From NCBI RefSeq assembly GCF_900016645.1, contig NZ_CDGJ01000110.1: DNA of 64,000 nucleotides. One strand, 5' to 3'. A program made the translations under genes and the position numbers. The notes below the pieces were generated by a model. The model saw nothing but the letters and a program-made list of their open reading frames with translations, was not told the origin of the DNA and ran no database searches. The stretch is from Acididesulfobacillus acetoxydans. Its GTDB lineage: Bacteria; Bacillota; Desulfitobacteriia; Desulfitobacteriales; Desulfitobacteriaceae. This document shows positions 1 to 8,162 of this stretch, one piece after another. Each line of letters opens with the position of its first letter. Positions within the stretch are counted from its first letter, which is position 1.

Positions 1-490
1 AGGCCGCTGCCCAGAGCCCGTCCACCTTATGGGTGCCGGCGCTGGCCCCGAAGGTGATGACGATAAAAGCGACTTCCAGACCTTCGAGCAGTACGCTTTT
101 GAAAGAAGTGAGGAACCCGAAACCGTTGCATTTACCGGCATCAATCTCGCCGCGTGCTTTCAATTCACTCAAGCGCTCCTCGTAAATCGCGGCTTCGTCG
201 TGCAGCGCTTTGAGCCCGCTGTAGCGCAGCAGTGCCTTCTTAAGCCACTGCAGGCCGAAAAGCACCAAGATGATACCGACAACCAGCCGCAAGACCTCAA
301 TCGGAATGAAGAAAACGATGGCCGAGCCAAAAATGAGGACCAGAACCCCCAAAGTGAGGGCGGCCGCGGCCGCTCCCAGTAAACTGCTTTTCCAGTTAAT
401 TGTCACCCCAATGACCAAGACGATTGTCAAAGCTTCCACGAACTCTACCGTTGAAGCGAAGAAAGACGGTAGGACAGCAGACCAAACCAT
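1..490 (-). CDS. Integral membrane protein with paired acidic motifs, COG4280-like (partial)
   Basis: The gene runs off the left edge; 163 residues from its start are visible. The ATG at 490 follows a GAAAGGAG ribosome-binding site by seven bases. The protein is mostly hydrophobic, with helices near residues 10-30, 37-62 and 64-82, then a charged loop (about 85-120) and a further helix. Two related acidic motifs sit in helices: EFVEA (E16, E19) and EGLEV (E136, E139). Such repeated halves recall metal-ion transporters of the GDT1/FTR1 kind and the uncharacterised family COG4280. The function is not known. It lies downstream of an ABC importer of the ferric type, so a role in metal transport is a reasonable guess only. 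Confidence 0.6.
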   Translation of the reverse strand, partial: MVWSAVLPSFFASTVEFVEALTIVLVIGVTINWKSSLLGAAAAALTLGVLVLIFGSAIVFFIPIEVLRLVVGIILVLFGLQWLKKALLRYSGLKALHDEAAIYEERLSELKARGEIDAGKCNGFGFLTSFKSVLLEGLEVAFIVITFGASAGTHKVDGLWAAA

Positions 491-569
491 CAAGGTTCTC
501 CTTTCTTTCCGTAAGAAATTGAGTAGAATCAGCCGAGAACTCAGCCAAACTCAGTAAAAACTGACTTCA

Positions 570-599
570 GAACTTGGGACCTGAGTCCGCTCCAAGTTC
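570..599. other. Small perfect inverted repeat
   Basis: An 8-bp perfect stem (GAACTTGG / CCAAGTTC) encloses 14 bases. Read on the minus strand it lies after the 44-residue gene and is followed about ten bases later by a run of five T. It may be a weak terminator or a protein site; the spacing to the T-run is poor for an intrinsic terminator. Confidence 0.3.
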
Positions 600-653
600 T
601 TCCTGTTACAATCAACGAATACCCTCAATCCTTTTCTGTTTGTGCGGCCGGAC

Positions 654-788
654 TCAGGTCGTCGGCCCGTTATGTTCTAAGGTCTGCCGAAAGTAGGCAT
701 ACAGGGCATCGTAGGGCAAAAACTCTTTCTCCAGCGTTTCGTGGTCATTGGCGCTGATATAGCCATACCCTCTGGTAACCCATTTCAT
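654..788 (-). CDS. Small hypothetical protein, 44 residues
   Basis: Not recognised. The ATG at 788 is preceded by a clear GAAAGGAGTGAGG ribosome-binding region, which is the main reason to accept so short a frame. The product begins MKWVTRGYGYISANDHETLE and is rich in aromatic and acidic residues, with no membrane segment and no cysteine. The first six residues resemble the start of chromate-resistance ChrB-type proteins, but the rest does not continue that match and the length is far too short, so no function is assigned. It lies between the ABC importer ATPase and the left-edge membrane protein, all on the same strand, and could be cotranscribed with them. Confidence 0.55.
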   Translation of the reverse strand: MKWVTRGYGYISANDHETLEKEFLPYDALYAYFRQTLEHNGPTT

Positions 789-938
789 CAGACCTCACTC
801 CTTTCATCCAAGGCCGTCCCAACTCATGACCGAAGTCGCGCTTTGGCAGGCACTGTCCGTCAAACCCCAAACCTTGGAGCATGTATGCGTCCGCCGCTCC
901 ACCCGTCAGCCGTCTGTCCCTTCCTCAGCCTCCCGATT

Positions 939-2075
939 TCAGACGAGAGCTTCGGCCCTTATGACCGGCTGCGCTCCTCTTGCGGGCTCTTTTGCGACAG
1001 CGGAAGATTTCTCGCTCACTGGGCGGCAGCAAGCCGCCGGCAACCACAGCCGAACGGCATCACTGACCGCTCTTTCGGCTGTGTCCCACACCTCCAGACA
1101 GGTGTCAGGTGCCTCCCGCAGCGTCACCCTGTACTGCCAGTTAACCCCTTGAAACGAGCGCTGCGCCACCACCGCATCGAGCAGTTGGCCGGGGCCTGGT
1201 TCCCGCCTGTCGATCACAATATCCGCCGGACGGATCATTATCTTCGCTCTTTGCCCGATAGGGAGCGAGCCACTGCTATAGATTCTGAATCCCCCACATT
1301 CTACAGGTGTATATTCCCCCAGCCCGGCCAAGACCCGACCCTCCAGGATGTTAGAACGTCCGAGGAAATTGGCTGCAAAAACGGTCGACGGTTCCCGGTA
1401 GAGTTGCGTGGGGCTGCCTGCCTGCTCTATGCGCCCTCGGTTCAATAATACCACATAATCAGCCATACTCAAGGCTTCAGCCTGATCGTGAGTGACATAG
1501 ACCGTGGTTATGCCGGCGTCCCGAATAATGCGCAAAAGCTCCCAGCGCATCGTTTCCCGCAACTGAGCATCCAGACTGGACAAGGGCTCATCCATCAGCA
1601 AGAGCGAGGGCTTCGCCACCAAAGCCCGGGCAATCGCCACTCTCTGCTTTTGTCCGCCCGAAAGTTGATGGGGATAACGATTCTCAAAGCCCGTCATCTG
1701 TACGGTCTCCAGCGCCTCCCCAATCCTGCGCCGGATCTCCTGGCGGGGCCTCTTTTTGATCTTCAGACTGAAAGCCAGGTTGGCAAAGACATTCATATGA
1801 GGCCACAGAGCGTAATCTTGAAAAACCAGGCCCACATTTCTCGCCTCAGGCGTCAGATTGTACCCCGGGGCGGACCAGCGCTCCTCCCCCCTCCGGATCA
1901 CTCCGCCGTCAATGGAAGTCAGTCCGGCCAGAGCGCCGATCAAGGTCGTTTTGCCGCAGCCCGAAGGCCCCAGGAGGGCGACATACCGGCCTTCCCGGAT
2001 TTCCAAAGACAGGCGATCCAAGACCAGTTTATCGCCGTAAGATTTCCTGACATTTTCCAAAATGATAGGATTCAT
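939..2075 (-). CDS. ABC importer ATPase, ferric/AEP (FbpC/PhnT) type
   Basis: ATP-binding subunit of an importer. The nucleotide-binding domain fills residues 1-235: Walker A GPSGCGKTT near residue 37, signature LSGGQKQR near 137, Walker B LLLMDEP near 158, switch histidine in VTHDQ near 196. The remaining ~140 residues form a TOBE-like regulatory tail, as in FbpC, PotA and PhnT. The start at 2075 follows AGGAGG. It is the third gene of the binding protein-permease-ATPase set. The substrate (ferric iron, 2-aminoethylphosphonate or a similar anion) cannot be settled from sequence alone. Confidence 0.88.
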   Translation of the reverse strand: MNPIILENVRKSYGDKLVLDRLSLEIREGRYVALLGPSGCGKTTLIGALAGLTSIDGGVIRRGEERWSAPGYNLTPEARNVGLVFQDYALWPHMNVFANLAFSLKIKKRPRQEIRRRIGEALETVQMTGFENRYPHQLSGGQKQRVAIARALVAKPSLLLMDEPLSSLDAQLRETMRWELLRIIRDAGITTVYVTHDQAEALSMADYVVLLNRGRIEQAGSPTQLYREPSTVFAANFLGRSNILEGRVLAGLGEYTPVECGGFRIYSSGSLPIGQRAKIMIRPADIVIDRREPGPGQLLDAVVAQRSFQGVNWQYRVTLREAPDTCLEVWDTAERAVSDAVRLWLPAACCRPVSEKSSAVAKEPARGAQPVIRAEALV

Positions 2076-2105
2076 AAACCCTCCTTCTCGGCCGCTCCCA
2101 CATTT

Positions 2106-2156
2106 CGTTCCTCCGCCGCTTGGCCGCCGGTACTTCCGTTCCTCCGCCGCTTAGCC
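2106..2156. repeat. 20-bp direct repeat, two copies
   Basis: CGTTCCTCCGCCGCTTRGCC occurs at 2106-2125 and 2137-2156, a period of 31 bases with one difference. It lies in the 160-bp gap between the permease and ATPase genes. No coding function is apparent. Confidence 0.7.
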
Positions 2157-2235
2157 CCTCCACGTCTTTCCTCACCCGTCGCTTCCGTCTTTATGAACTA
2201 TCCGCTCACATGCCTGCGCCACCAAAATGTGTTCT

Positions 2236-4026
2236 TTAGCCGCCAGCCGCCGGGACCATGTCCCTGTCAGCCTGTTGAGCTTTTTCGGCCCGAACCCGGG
2301 CACTGTAATAAACCAGACAGCGCCCCAGGCCATAGGCCGCGAATACCACAACCAGTCCGATAACAGTCAGCGCGGCTCCCCCCGACCAATCAAAATTGTC
2401 AAATTTCGATTGAATTAATACCGAAAACGTCGGCTGCCCCGGAGGGTAAAGCAACGACGAAGCCGGCAGTTCAAACATAACCCCCGTAAACGTCATGAAA
2501 AACGTTGAAATGGCCGTCCCCCGTACCAAAGGGAGGACGATTTTCCTGATAACGGTGCGGTTCCGGGCCCCAAAGGATTCTGCCGCCTTGAGAATGTTGG
2601 CGGGCAGCTGACTCATGGCTCCGACCTCCAGCCTGATGGCATAAGGGAGGCTGGAGGCGATGTAGGCCATGGCCAGACATACGGGCGTCCCGTACAAAAC
2701 CAGATGAATGGGAATGAGCCAAACCGCGTTCCAGGCAAAAATGAAAGACGCCGCCAAGACAATACCCGGCACAGCGATTACCGACATGGTCAAAATGTTC
2801 AACAGGCGGCTCAGCCTCGAGTCCTTAAACGACATCTGAAAACCTACCACCAGGGCCATGGACATCGTGAGGAAAGCCGTGACCAGGGAATATTCAAGCG
2901 AACGCCCCAACGCCTGCCAGCCGTCCCCCCCCAGACGCAAAGCCCGGAAGTAGTGACTCAAGGTCCAATTGCCTGCGCTCATTCCTCCGCTCCACGTCTT
3001 CCAAAGAGAGGCGCAGAGCGTCGCCCCCAAAGGCAAAAAGAGGGCAACGAAAAGCAGTGCGGCTACCCCGACCGCCATACTCCGGCGGTTGCTGCCCCCG
3101 GCCGGATCCCTGCTTGCCGCCGAGGAAAGCGTATTGTAATTTCTCTTTTTCAGCCACCAAAACTGAAGCACGATGGCGGCGGCTGTCACGAGCACCACTA
3201 CCATAGACATGCCCGCGGCCGCCGGGTAATTGACCGGGGCTTCACTGAGCGAGGCATAAATCTGGTAGGTCGCCATCGGGATGTGGGCCTGCGGGGTAAT
3301 GGCCGCGGCAATCCCGAAGTCCCCGAACCCCTCGGCAAAAGCGATCGACCCCCCGGCCAGCCACGCCGGAGTCAAGAGCGGTAAAATAATCTTGGTCATG
3401 ATTTGCCGGCGGCCGGCACCGGCTGCGCGTCCTGCTTGCACCAGATCCTGGTTGATGTGCAGCAAGGCCTCCTGCATACCAAAATGCACATAAGGAAAAT
3501 AGCGCAGGCCCATGATTAAAACTAAGCCGAAACGGGTAAAAAACCAAGCAGACCAACCGTTAGGCAGGCCGGTCAACTGCGCTAAAATACCTTTATCCTG
3601 CATGAGTATAACCCAGCCTTGGGCAATGACATAGGACGGGACAAAAAACACTACCCAGATGAAGGCATCCAGAACCACTCCTACCTTCCGCGGCACTCGG
3701 GCCAGAGCCAGAGCGCTAAAGGAACCCAGGGCAATGGCCAGAACGGCCTCGGCCAAGCCGATAGATAACGAATTGACCAGCGCCTCCAGGTTCAGTTTGC
3801 TCCCAAATACGCTCCGCAACGGCGCTAAAGAAGGGAGCAGGCTCATAGGTTTGCTGAAGAGGTGGGGCAAAAGAGCCTGCCCCAAAAGCGTCGCTAAAGG
3901 ATAGGCTATTAAAACCACGAGGAGTATGGCCCCAGGCACGTCCCCGGCACCGGATCCCCAGTGCCGAAGACGTGAACCGATATGCTCTGCCTTGGTATGT
4001 TCCGCCTTATTGGACGATGTTATCAT
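2236..4026 (-). CDS. ABC importer permease, fused double-domain (FbpB/ThiP-like)
   Basis: Membrane subunit with two fused binding-protein-dependent transport domains, 596 residues and about twelve helices, as in FbpB and ThiP families. Each half carries the EAA-type loop that docks on the ATPase: around residue 200 (AGRAAGAGRRQIMTKIILP) and around residue 485 (AAESFGARNRTVIRKIVLP). The gene overlaps the end of the binding-protein gene by 20 bases, so translational coupling is likely. The two-domain fusion explains why only one permease gene is present. The substrate is unresolved, as for its partners. Confidence 0.88.
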   Translation of the reverse strand: MITSSNKAEHTKAEHIGSRLRHWGSGAGDVPGAILLVVLIAYPLATLLGQALLPHLFSKPMSLLPSLAPLRSVFGSKLNLEALVNSLSIGLAEAVLAIALGSFSALALARVPRKVGVVLDAFIWVVFFVPSYVIAQGWVILMQDKGILAQLTGLPNGWSAWFFTRFGLVLIMGLRYFPYVHFGMQEALLHINQDLVQAGRAAGAGRRQIMTKIILPLLTPAWLAGGSIAFAEGFGDFGIAAAITPQAHIPMATYQIYASLSEAPVNYPAAAGMSMVVVLVTAAAIVLQFWWLKKRNYNTLSSAASRDPAGGSNRRSMAVGVAALLFVALFLPLGATLCASLWKTWSGGMSAGNWTLSHYFRALRLGGDGWQALGRSLEYSLVTAFLTMSMALVVGFQMSFKDSRLSRLLNILTMSVIAVPGIVLAASFIFAWNAVWLIPIHLVLYGTPVCLAMAYIASSLPYAIRLEVGAMSQLPANILKAAESFGARNRTVIRKIVLPLVRGTAISTFFMTFTGVMFELPASSLLYPPGQPTFSVLIQSKFDNFDWSGGAALTVIGLVVVFAAYGLGRCLVYYSARVRAEKAQQADRDMVPAAGG

Positions 4027-5086
4027 GGAACCACTTCTTCAAACTGTTTTCATCTTTCGCTGCCTTGATGGGATCGACTTTAACCCAGTTGATCCCGCTC
4101 TGCTGCCGGGCCGGATTCGGTTGGATACCGTTAATCACAGGGTTAAAATAGGAGTCCCCTCCCCCGTTTTTCACGTCGGCCATGACTTTTTGCCCGGCGG
4201 GAGATAGCACGTATTCTACAAACTGTTTGGCCGCAGCCATATCGGGAGCATTTTTGTTAATGGCAATCACACCCGGCAGGGTGAATACTCCCGACGAAGG
4301 ATAGATGATTTTAATGGGGTCTCCCTTGACCTCTGCCGCTGCCAGGGCGGAATCCTGAATCGTCACAGCCTTGACCTGACCGGCGAGAAGTGCCTTGAGC
4401 GTGTTGTCATTGGTCGGGAAAACCCTTAAACCGTTGGCCTTGAGGTCTTGAAAATACTGCTTACCCTGCGCAGTCCCCATGATATCCATGATACCGGCCA
4501 CGTAAGGGTAGGTGGGACCGGAGATGCTGGGGTCATTCATCGCCAGGGAATTCTTGAAGACCGGAGTCAAGAGGTCGCGCCAATCCTTGGGATATTGGTC
4601 CGGGGACAGCAGTTTGGTATTGACCCCGATCGCAGCCGCCGCCGTCACTGACGCGGGATAATAGGCTTTGTCCGCCGGAACCAGGGACTGCCCCAAAGCT
4701 GTCAAATTGCTTACATCCTTGGGGGTCCAGTTCTGCAGCAGCATGCCTTCATTGTCCAAACCTTGCATGGTTGAATCCCCGTCAAACCAGGCGACATCCC
4801 AGTGGGGATTGGAGCGCTCGGCATCGATCTTGGCCACAATTTTTCCGGTAGAGTCGTCTACCAGCTTGACCTGGATCCCTGTCTTCGCTTGGAAAGCCTT
4901 AGCCATCGCGCTGTCATAGCCCTGAGCCGAATAGAACACCAATTGTTTCGCCGGCGCGGCCGACGCAGGGGCCGCGGAGCCGGTAGAAGTGCCGCAGCCC
5001 GTCACTGTGGCTGCCACAATCACCGAGATGATAACCAGCAGGGGTAGAATCCTGGCGTAAGGTCTCTTTCTGTTCACCTGTCTCAA
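4007..5086 (-). CDS. ABC importer substrate-binding lipoprotein, Fe(3+)/AEP type
   Basis: Extracellular binding protein of the same importer, 359 residues. A TTG start at 5086 follows GGGAGG by seven bases. The N-terminus has basic residues, a hydrophobic stretch and the lipobox VTGC near residue 31, so it is a membrane-anchored lipoprotein followed by a Ser/Ala-rich linker. The body begins LVFYSAQGYDSAMAKAFQAK, the typical first strand of family-1/6 binding proteins such as FutA, AfuA and PhnS. It is the first gene of the set, and the short overlap with the permease supports an operon. Confidence 0.87.
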   Translation of the reverse strand: MRQVNRKRPYARILPLLVIISVIVAATVTGCGTSTGSAAPASAAPAKQLVFYSAQGYDSAMAKAFQAKTGIQVKLVDDSTGKIVAKIDAERSNPHWDVAWFDGDSTMQGLDNEGMLLQNWTPKDVSNLTALGQSLVPADKAYYPASVTAAAAIGVNTKLLSPDQYPKDWRDLLTPVFKNSLAMNDPSISGPTYPYVAGIMDIMGTAQGKQYFQDLKANGLRVFPTNDNTLKALLAGQVKAVTIQDSALAAAEVKGDPIKIIYPSSGVFTLPGVIAINKNAPDMAAAKQFVEYVLSPAGQKVMADVKNGGGDSYFNPVINGIQPNPARQQSGINWVKVDPIKAAKDENSLKKWFHDNIVQ

Positions 5087-5243
5087 GAATAAACCTCCCT
5101 TTCAAAAACTTTAAATCAGCTCCAGAACATGATAGCACTGAAGTGTAAAGGCTGATTTCCGGTTCTGTTAAGGTTCTTGCCGTCGAGCGTAAACCGTGTG
5201 TAATATTTTCTCCGTGATTTATCTTTGAGCATAATAATTTTAC

Positions 5244-5271
5244 TTGCAAACATTCAAGTAAATGTTATAAT
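5244..5271 (+). promoter_or_regulatory. Promoter with embedded ArsR-type operator
   Basis: A -35 box TTGCAA (5244-5249) and a perfect -10 box TATAAT (5266-5271) are 16 bases apart. The inverted repeat AACATT-N6-AATGTT (5249-5266) fills the spacer. Placement of such a repeat between -35 and -10 upstream of an ArsR-family gene suggests autorepression that is relieved by metal. The rest of the 5087-5368 gap shows no other clear signal. Confidence 0.65.
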
Positions 5272-5368
5272 AAAAGCGGGCAGTGACCCGTCGTTCTAAC
5301 CCGGTTCTTGCCATATGATTTCTACCCGCAACAATTTCTAATAGCCTGGTAAATAAGGGGGCACGCAG

Positions 5369-5749
5369 ATGACGAGTTTCGACCACCCGGCCTGTGACAC
5401 GCCTTGCCATACTCCGCAACGCCTGGCGGAACTGCGCCGGGCAATCAGCCTGACTGACGGTGTAACCCCGATCTTTAAAGCCCTGGCCGATGAAACCCGC
5501 GTCAAGATTATCTACGCTTTGCTGCAGGAACCGGACCTCTGCGTCTGCGATGTGGCACTCATCACTTCTCTCACCGCGGCAGCCGCTTCCCATCATCTGC
5601 GGCTGCTGAAAAACATGGGCCTCGCCCGTTCACGCCGCGAAGGCAAGTCGGTCCACTACTCCCTCAGCGACGAGCATGTACGCCTAATTTTGGAAAAGGC
5701 CCTGGAACACAGTGCCCATCTGAGGGCTGAACAGCCCCGAGCCTACTGA
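5369..5749 (+). CDS. ArsR/SmtB-family metal-sensing repressor, CadC-like
   Basis: Winged-helix repressor of 126 residues. The alpha-3N metal site of CadC is visible: C58 and C60 in DLCVCD together with N-terminal C9 and C13. CadC binds Cd(II), Pb(II) or Zn(II) through equivalent cysteines, so this protein probably senses soft divalent metals. The recognition helix region ASHHLRLLKNMGLARSRREG follows. Its promoter carries an embedded inverted repeat, and a czcD-like exporter lies 155 bases downstream on the same strand, the usual repressor-exporter pair. The exact metal is inference. Confidence 0.88.
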   Translation: MTSFDHPACDTPCHTPQRLAELRRAISLTDGVTPIFKALADETRVKIIYALLQEPDLCVCDVALITSLTAAAASHHLRLLKNMGLARSRREGKSVHYSLSDEHVRLILEKALEHSAHLRAEQPRAY

Positions 5750-5904
5750 CCAAAAATCTCAGCCGCATGCCCCTGGCTTTAACCGCTTTAACCGGCTTGA
5801 GCCAGGGGGAGATTCAGAGTCTCCGGTTTCGGATTCCTACTCTTATTTTCATTTTTGTTCTTATTCTTTTCCTGATTCTTAATGAGAGAGGGAGGTGCTT
5901 TGAC

Positions 5905-6945
5905 ATGTCTGAAGGCAAAATGATTGCAACAGCGCCTGATCATAAAGATGATTATAAGCATGATCATGAGCACAGTCACAACCACGAGGACGGCCACAGC
6001 CATAAGCACGGGGGACTGGGCGGGCACGTGCACGCGAGCGGAGATCGACTGAAATGGGCTTTTTGGGCTACCATGATCATCCTGGCCGTCGAAGTCATCG
6101 GCGGCAGCCTGGCCAACAGCCTGGCCCTTCTCAGCGATGCCGGCCACGTCCTCACAGATGTCGCGGCTTTGGGCCTGGCCTGGTTCGCCGCTGTTCAGGC
6201 GCAGAAATCTCCGACCCTAAAGCACACTTTTGGCTATCACCGCACAGGCATCCTGGCGGCTCTGGCCAATTCCGTGACCCTGATCGTCATCGCGCTCATC
6301 ATCCTGATTGAGGCTTTCCACCGCCTGCAACATCCGGAACCCGTACAAAGCACGATTATGTACATCAGCGCCGGAGTCGGTATCCTGGTCAATTTAGGCA
6401 TTGCCCTGGGCTTCCGCGGAGGCGAGGGTAACCTGAACATCCGTTCCGCTCTGCTGCACGTCCTGGGAGATGCGGCCGCCTCGGCCGGAGTAATCTTGGG
6501 TGGGGTAGTCATGCAGGTGACGCATTGGTACATTATCGACCCCATCCTCTCTGTACTCATCGCTTTCCTGGTCGCTTGGGGGGCCTGGAGAATTGTAAAG
6601 GAAACCCTGCACATCCTCATGGAGGGAACACCCGTCGATTTTCAAGCGGAGCCGCTCTTGGCCTTCGTCAAAACCCTCCCCGGAGTTTGCAGTCTGCATG
6701 ACCTGCATGTCTGGAGTGTCACGCCGGAACGGGTAGCCCTCAGCTGCCACCTGGTCATAGAGCCCAACAGCTCCCTCTCCGCAGGCCTGAGTTTAATCGA
6801 TGAGATAAAGGCCTATCTTCGGCAAACCTTTAACATCTCCCACGCCACCATCGAATTGGAAACCGCCCAGTGTCCCTGCACTTCCCTGCTCTGCCAGGAT
6901 AAACTCTGGAAAGGATCTGAGGACGATCAGGGACATGCGCACTGA
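5905..6945 (+). CDS. czcD: Cation diffusion facilitator, CzcD/ZitB type
   Basis: Proton-driven exporter of Zn(II), Cd(II) or Co(II), 346 residues, in the cytoplasmic membrane. The ATG at 5905 follows GGGAGG; an in-frame upstream extension to 5767 has no such site. The first 45 residues are a His/Asp-rich metal-binding tail. Six helices follow, with the transport-site motifs SDAGHVLTD (helix 2) and HVLGD (helix 5). The cytoplasmic domain ends in CPCTSLLC, an extra cysteine cluster. It is downstream of the CadC-like repressor and probably under its control. Confidence 0.92.
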   Translation: MSEGKMIATAPDHKDDYKHDHEHSHNHEDGHSHKHGGLGGHVHASGDRLKWAFWATMIILAVEVIGGSLANSLALLSDAGHVLTDVAALGLAWFAAVQAQKSPTLKHTFGYHRTGILAALANSVTLIVIALIILIEAFHRLQHPEPVQSTIMYISAGVGILVNLGIALGFRGGEGNLNIRSALLHVLGDAAASAGVILGGVVMQVTHWYIIDPILSVLIAFLVAWGAWRIVKETLHILMEGTPVDFQAEPLLAFVKTLPGVCSLHDLHVWSVTPERVALSCHLVIEPNSSLSAGLSLIDEIKAYLRQTFNISHATIELETAQCPCTSLLCQDKLWKGSEDDQGHAH

Positions 6946-7004
6946 CCATCATCCGTTTAAATGGACTGCCCGCCAATGAAACCAGTCACTTCCGCATGAG
7001 CTCC

Positions 7005-7580
7005 CTAAACACCTTCGAACACTAACTTGAGATCGATCGCAAAATCTGGGAAAATAGACACCTTTACTTCATCGTCCTCAGTATATACCTCGATTCTTCC
7101 GTATCTCCCGTCCCCTTGTAAAATAAATGCATTTACGAGTTTCGTGTCTGGTTCCACAATCCAATATTCTTTAACTCCAAAACTTTCGTAAGCATTGAAC
7201 TTTAACAGCTTATCGGTTTTTGCTGTAGATGGTGAAAGTATTTCAATGACCATTTCGGGTACGCCACAAAAACCCGTTTTACTCAACTTGTCTTTATCAC
7301 AAATAATCGTCAAATCCGGCTGATAAACTTCGGTTGTATCTTCATCTTTTGTGTCCAAGTTTGATAAACGCAAGTCAAACGGTGACGCAAATACTTGGCA
7401 AGGCTTATGAAGCAAGTAATTAGAGAACTGTCTAAGCAATTCTCTTGATACACTTTGATGCTGCCAAATGGGAGCTACCTGCATATAAGGCACTCCGTCG
7501 ATAATCTCCCATCTGTCCCCTTCCGGCCACGTTAGATAATCCGCATAGGTATATTTTCTCTTCGCTTCCGGTATAGGCAT
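7005..7580 (-). CDS. Uma2-family (DUF820) PD-(D/E)XK nuclease-fold protein
   Basis: The protein has about 191 residues. YTYADYLTWPEGDRWEIIDG near the N-terminus and VPEMVIEILSPST followed by KEYWIVEPD are hallmarks of the Uma2/DUF820 family, whose fold is that of restriction endonucleases (the acidic and lysine catalytic positions appear to be kept). The cellular role is unknown; these genes are numerous in cyanobacteria and scattered elsewhere. Start: ATG 7580 is preferred; a GTG at 7592 touches AGGGAA too closely. Lower GC than its neighbours and isolation from any operon fit acquisition by transfer. Confidence 0.85.
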   Translation of the reverse strand: MPIPEAKRKYTYADYLTWPEGDRWEIIDGVPYMQVAPIWQHQSVSRELLRQFSNYLLHKPCQVFASPFDLRLSNLDTKDEDTTEVYQPDLTIICDKDKLSKTGFCGVPEMVIEILSPSTAKTDKLLKFNAYESFGVKEYWIVEPDTKLVNAFILQGDGRYGRIEVYTEDDEVKVSIFPDFAIDLKLVFEGV

Positions 7581-7735
7581 AAACCCACACACTTCCCTGC
7601 ACTAAATATTATTCCACATTCTTCCGTTAATTTTCGGCTAGGTTTCACCCCATCCATTCATGACCAATTTTAGCGCACTTTTAGCCTGCTTACAAGCTAC
7701 CTTTAGGGCTTGTGAAAGATGCTTTTGTTTTCGCA

Positions 7736-7774
7736 AAAGAAAACATCTACGGATAGAACTTCTGTCCGTAGATG
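7736..7774 (-). terminator. Intrinsic terminator of tRNA-Glu
   Basis: A perfect 10-bp stem (CATCTACGGA at 7744-7753 with TCCGTAGATG at 7765-7774) and an 11-base loop are followed on the minus strand by TTTTCTTTT. It lies ten bases past the tRNA 3' end. Confidence 0.85.
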
Positions 7775-7783
7775 GTATTTTTC

Positions 7784-7859
7784 TGGTAGCCCCAAGGGGA
7801 TTCGAACCCCTGTTTCTGCCGTGAGAGGGCAGCGTCTTAGGCCTCTTGACCATGGGGCC
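7784..7859 (-). tRNA. tRNA-Glu (anticodon CTC)
   Basis: A 76-base cloverleaf on the minus strand. The acceptor stem GGCCCCA pairs with TGGGGCT (one G-T), the anticodon arm is CTGCC-CTCTCAC-GGCAG with anticodon CTC, and the T arm holds GGTTCGAATCC. The CCA end is encoded. It has its own promoter and terminator. The glutamyl-tRNA synthetase gene is the next gene upstream on the same strand. Confidence 0.95.
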
Positions 7860-7877
7860 AAACTACAACCTTATACA

Positions 7878-7905
7878 ATTATACACGAATCTGCTAAAAA
7901 CACAA
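7878..7905 (-). promoter_or_regulatory. Promoter of tRNA-Glu
   Basis: TTGTGT (7900-7905) and TATAAT (7878-7883) are 16 bases apart on the minus strand. The predicted start lies about ten bases before the mature tRNA 5' end. Confidence 0.65.
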
Positions 7906-8162
7906 ACCCGCCGCCCCATCACCCAGCTTCAATGATTACGCCCGGGTCGAGGCCGACTGCGGTCTATGGGCCACGACATGCAACCTCAAACGTCATCCCG
8001 GCATCATCATCAGCCCGCGACCGACGCCGTTCTTTCACGAGTTGGGGAACCCAACCTCCACGCCCATGCAAGACTTTATGTTATACTTTATATTCGCCAA
8101 AGGCAATGCCCGCAAACATCCGTTATCTTATCATTAGCGGCACTTTTCGCCGTTTACCTGCC
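7906..8162. other. Intergenic, nothing recognised
   Basis: Between the tRNA promoter and the end of gltX no gene, repeat or clear terminator could be supported. Open frames here have no ribosome-binding sites and no recognisable protein. Confidence 0.6.
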
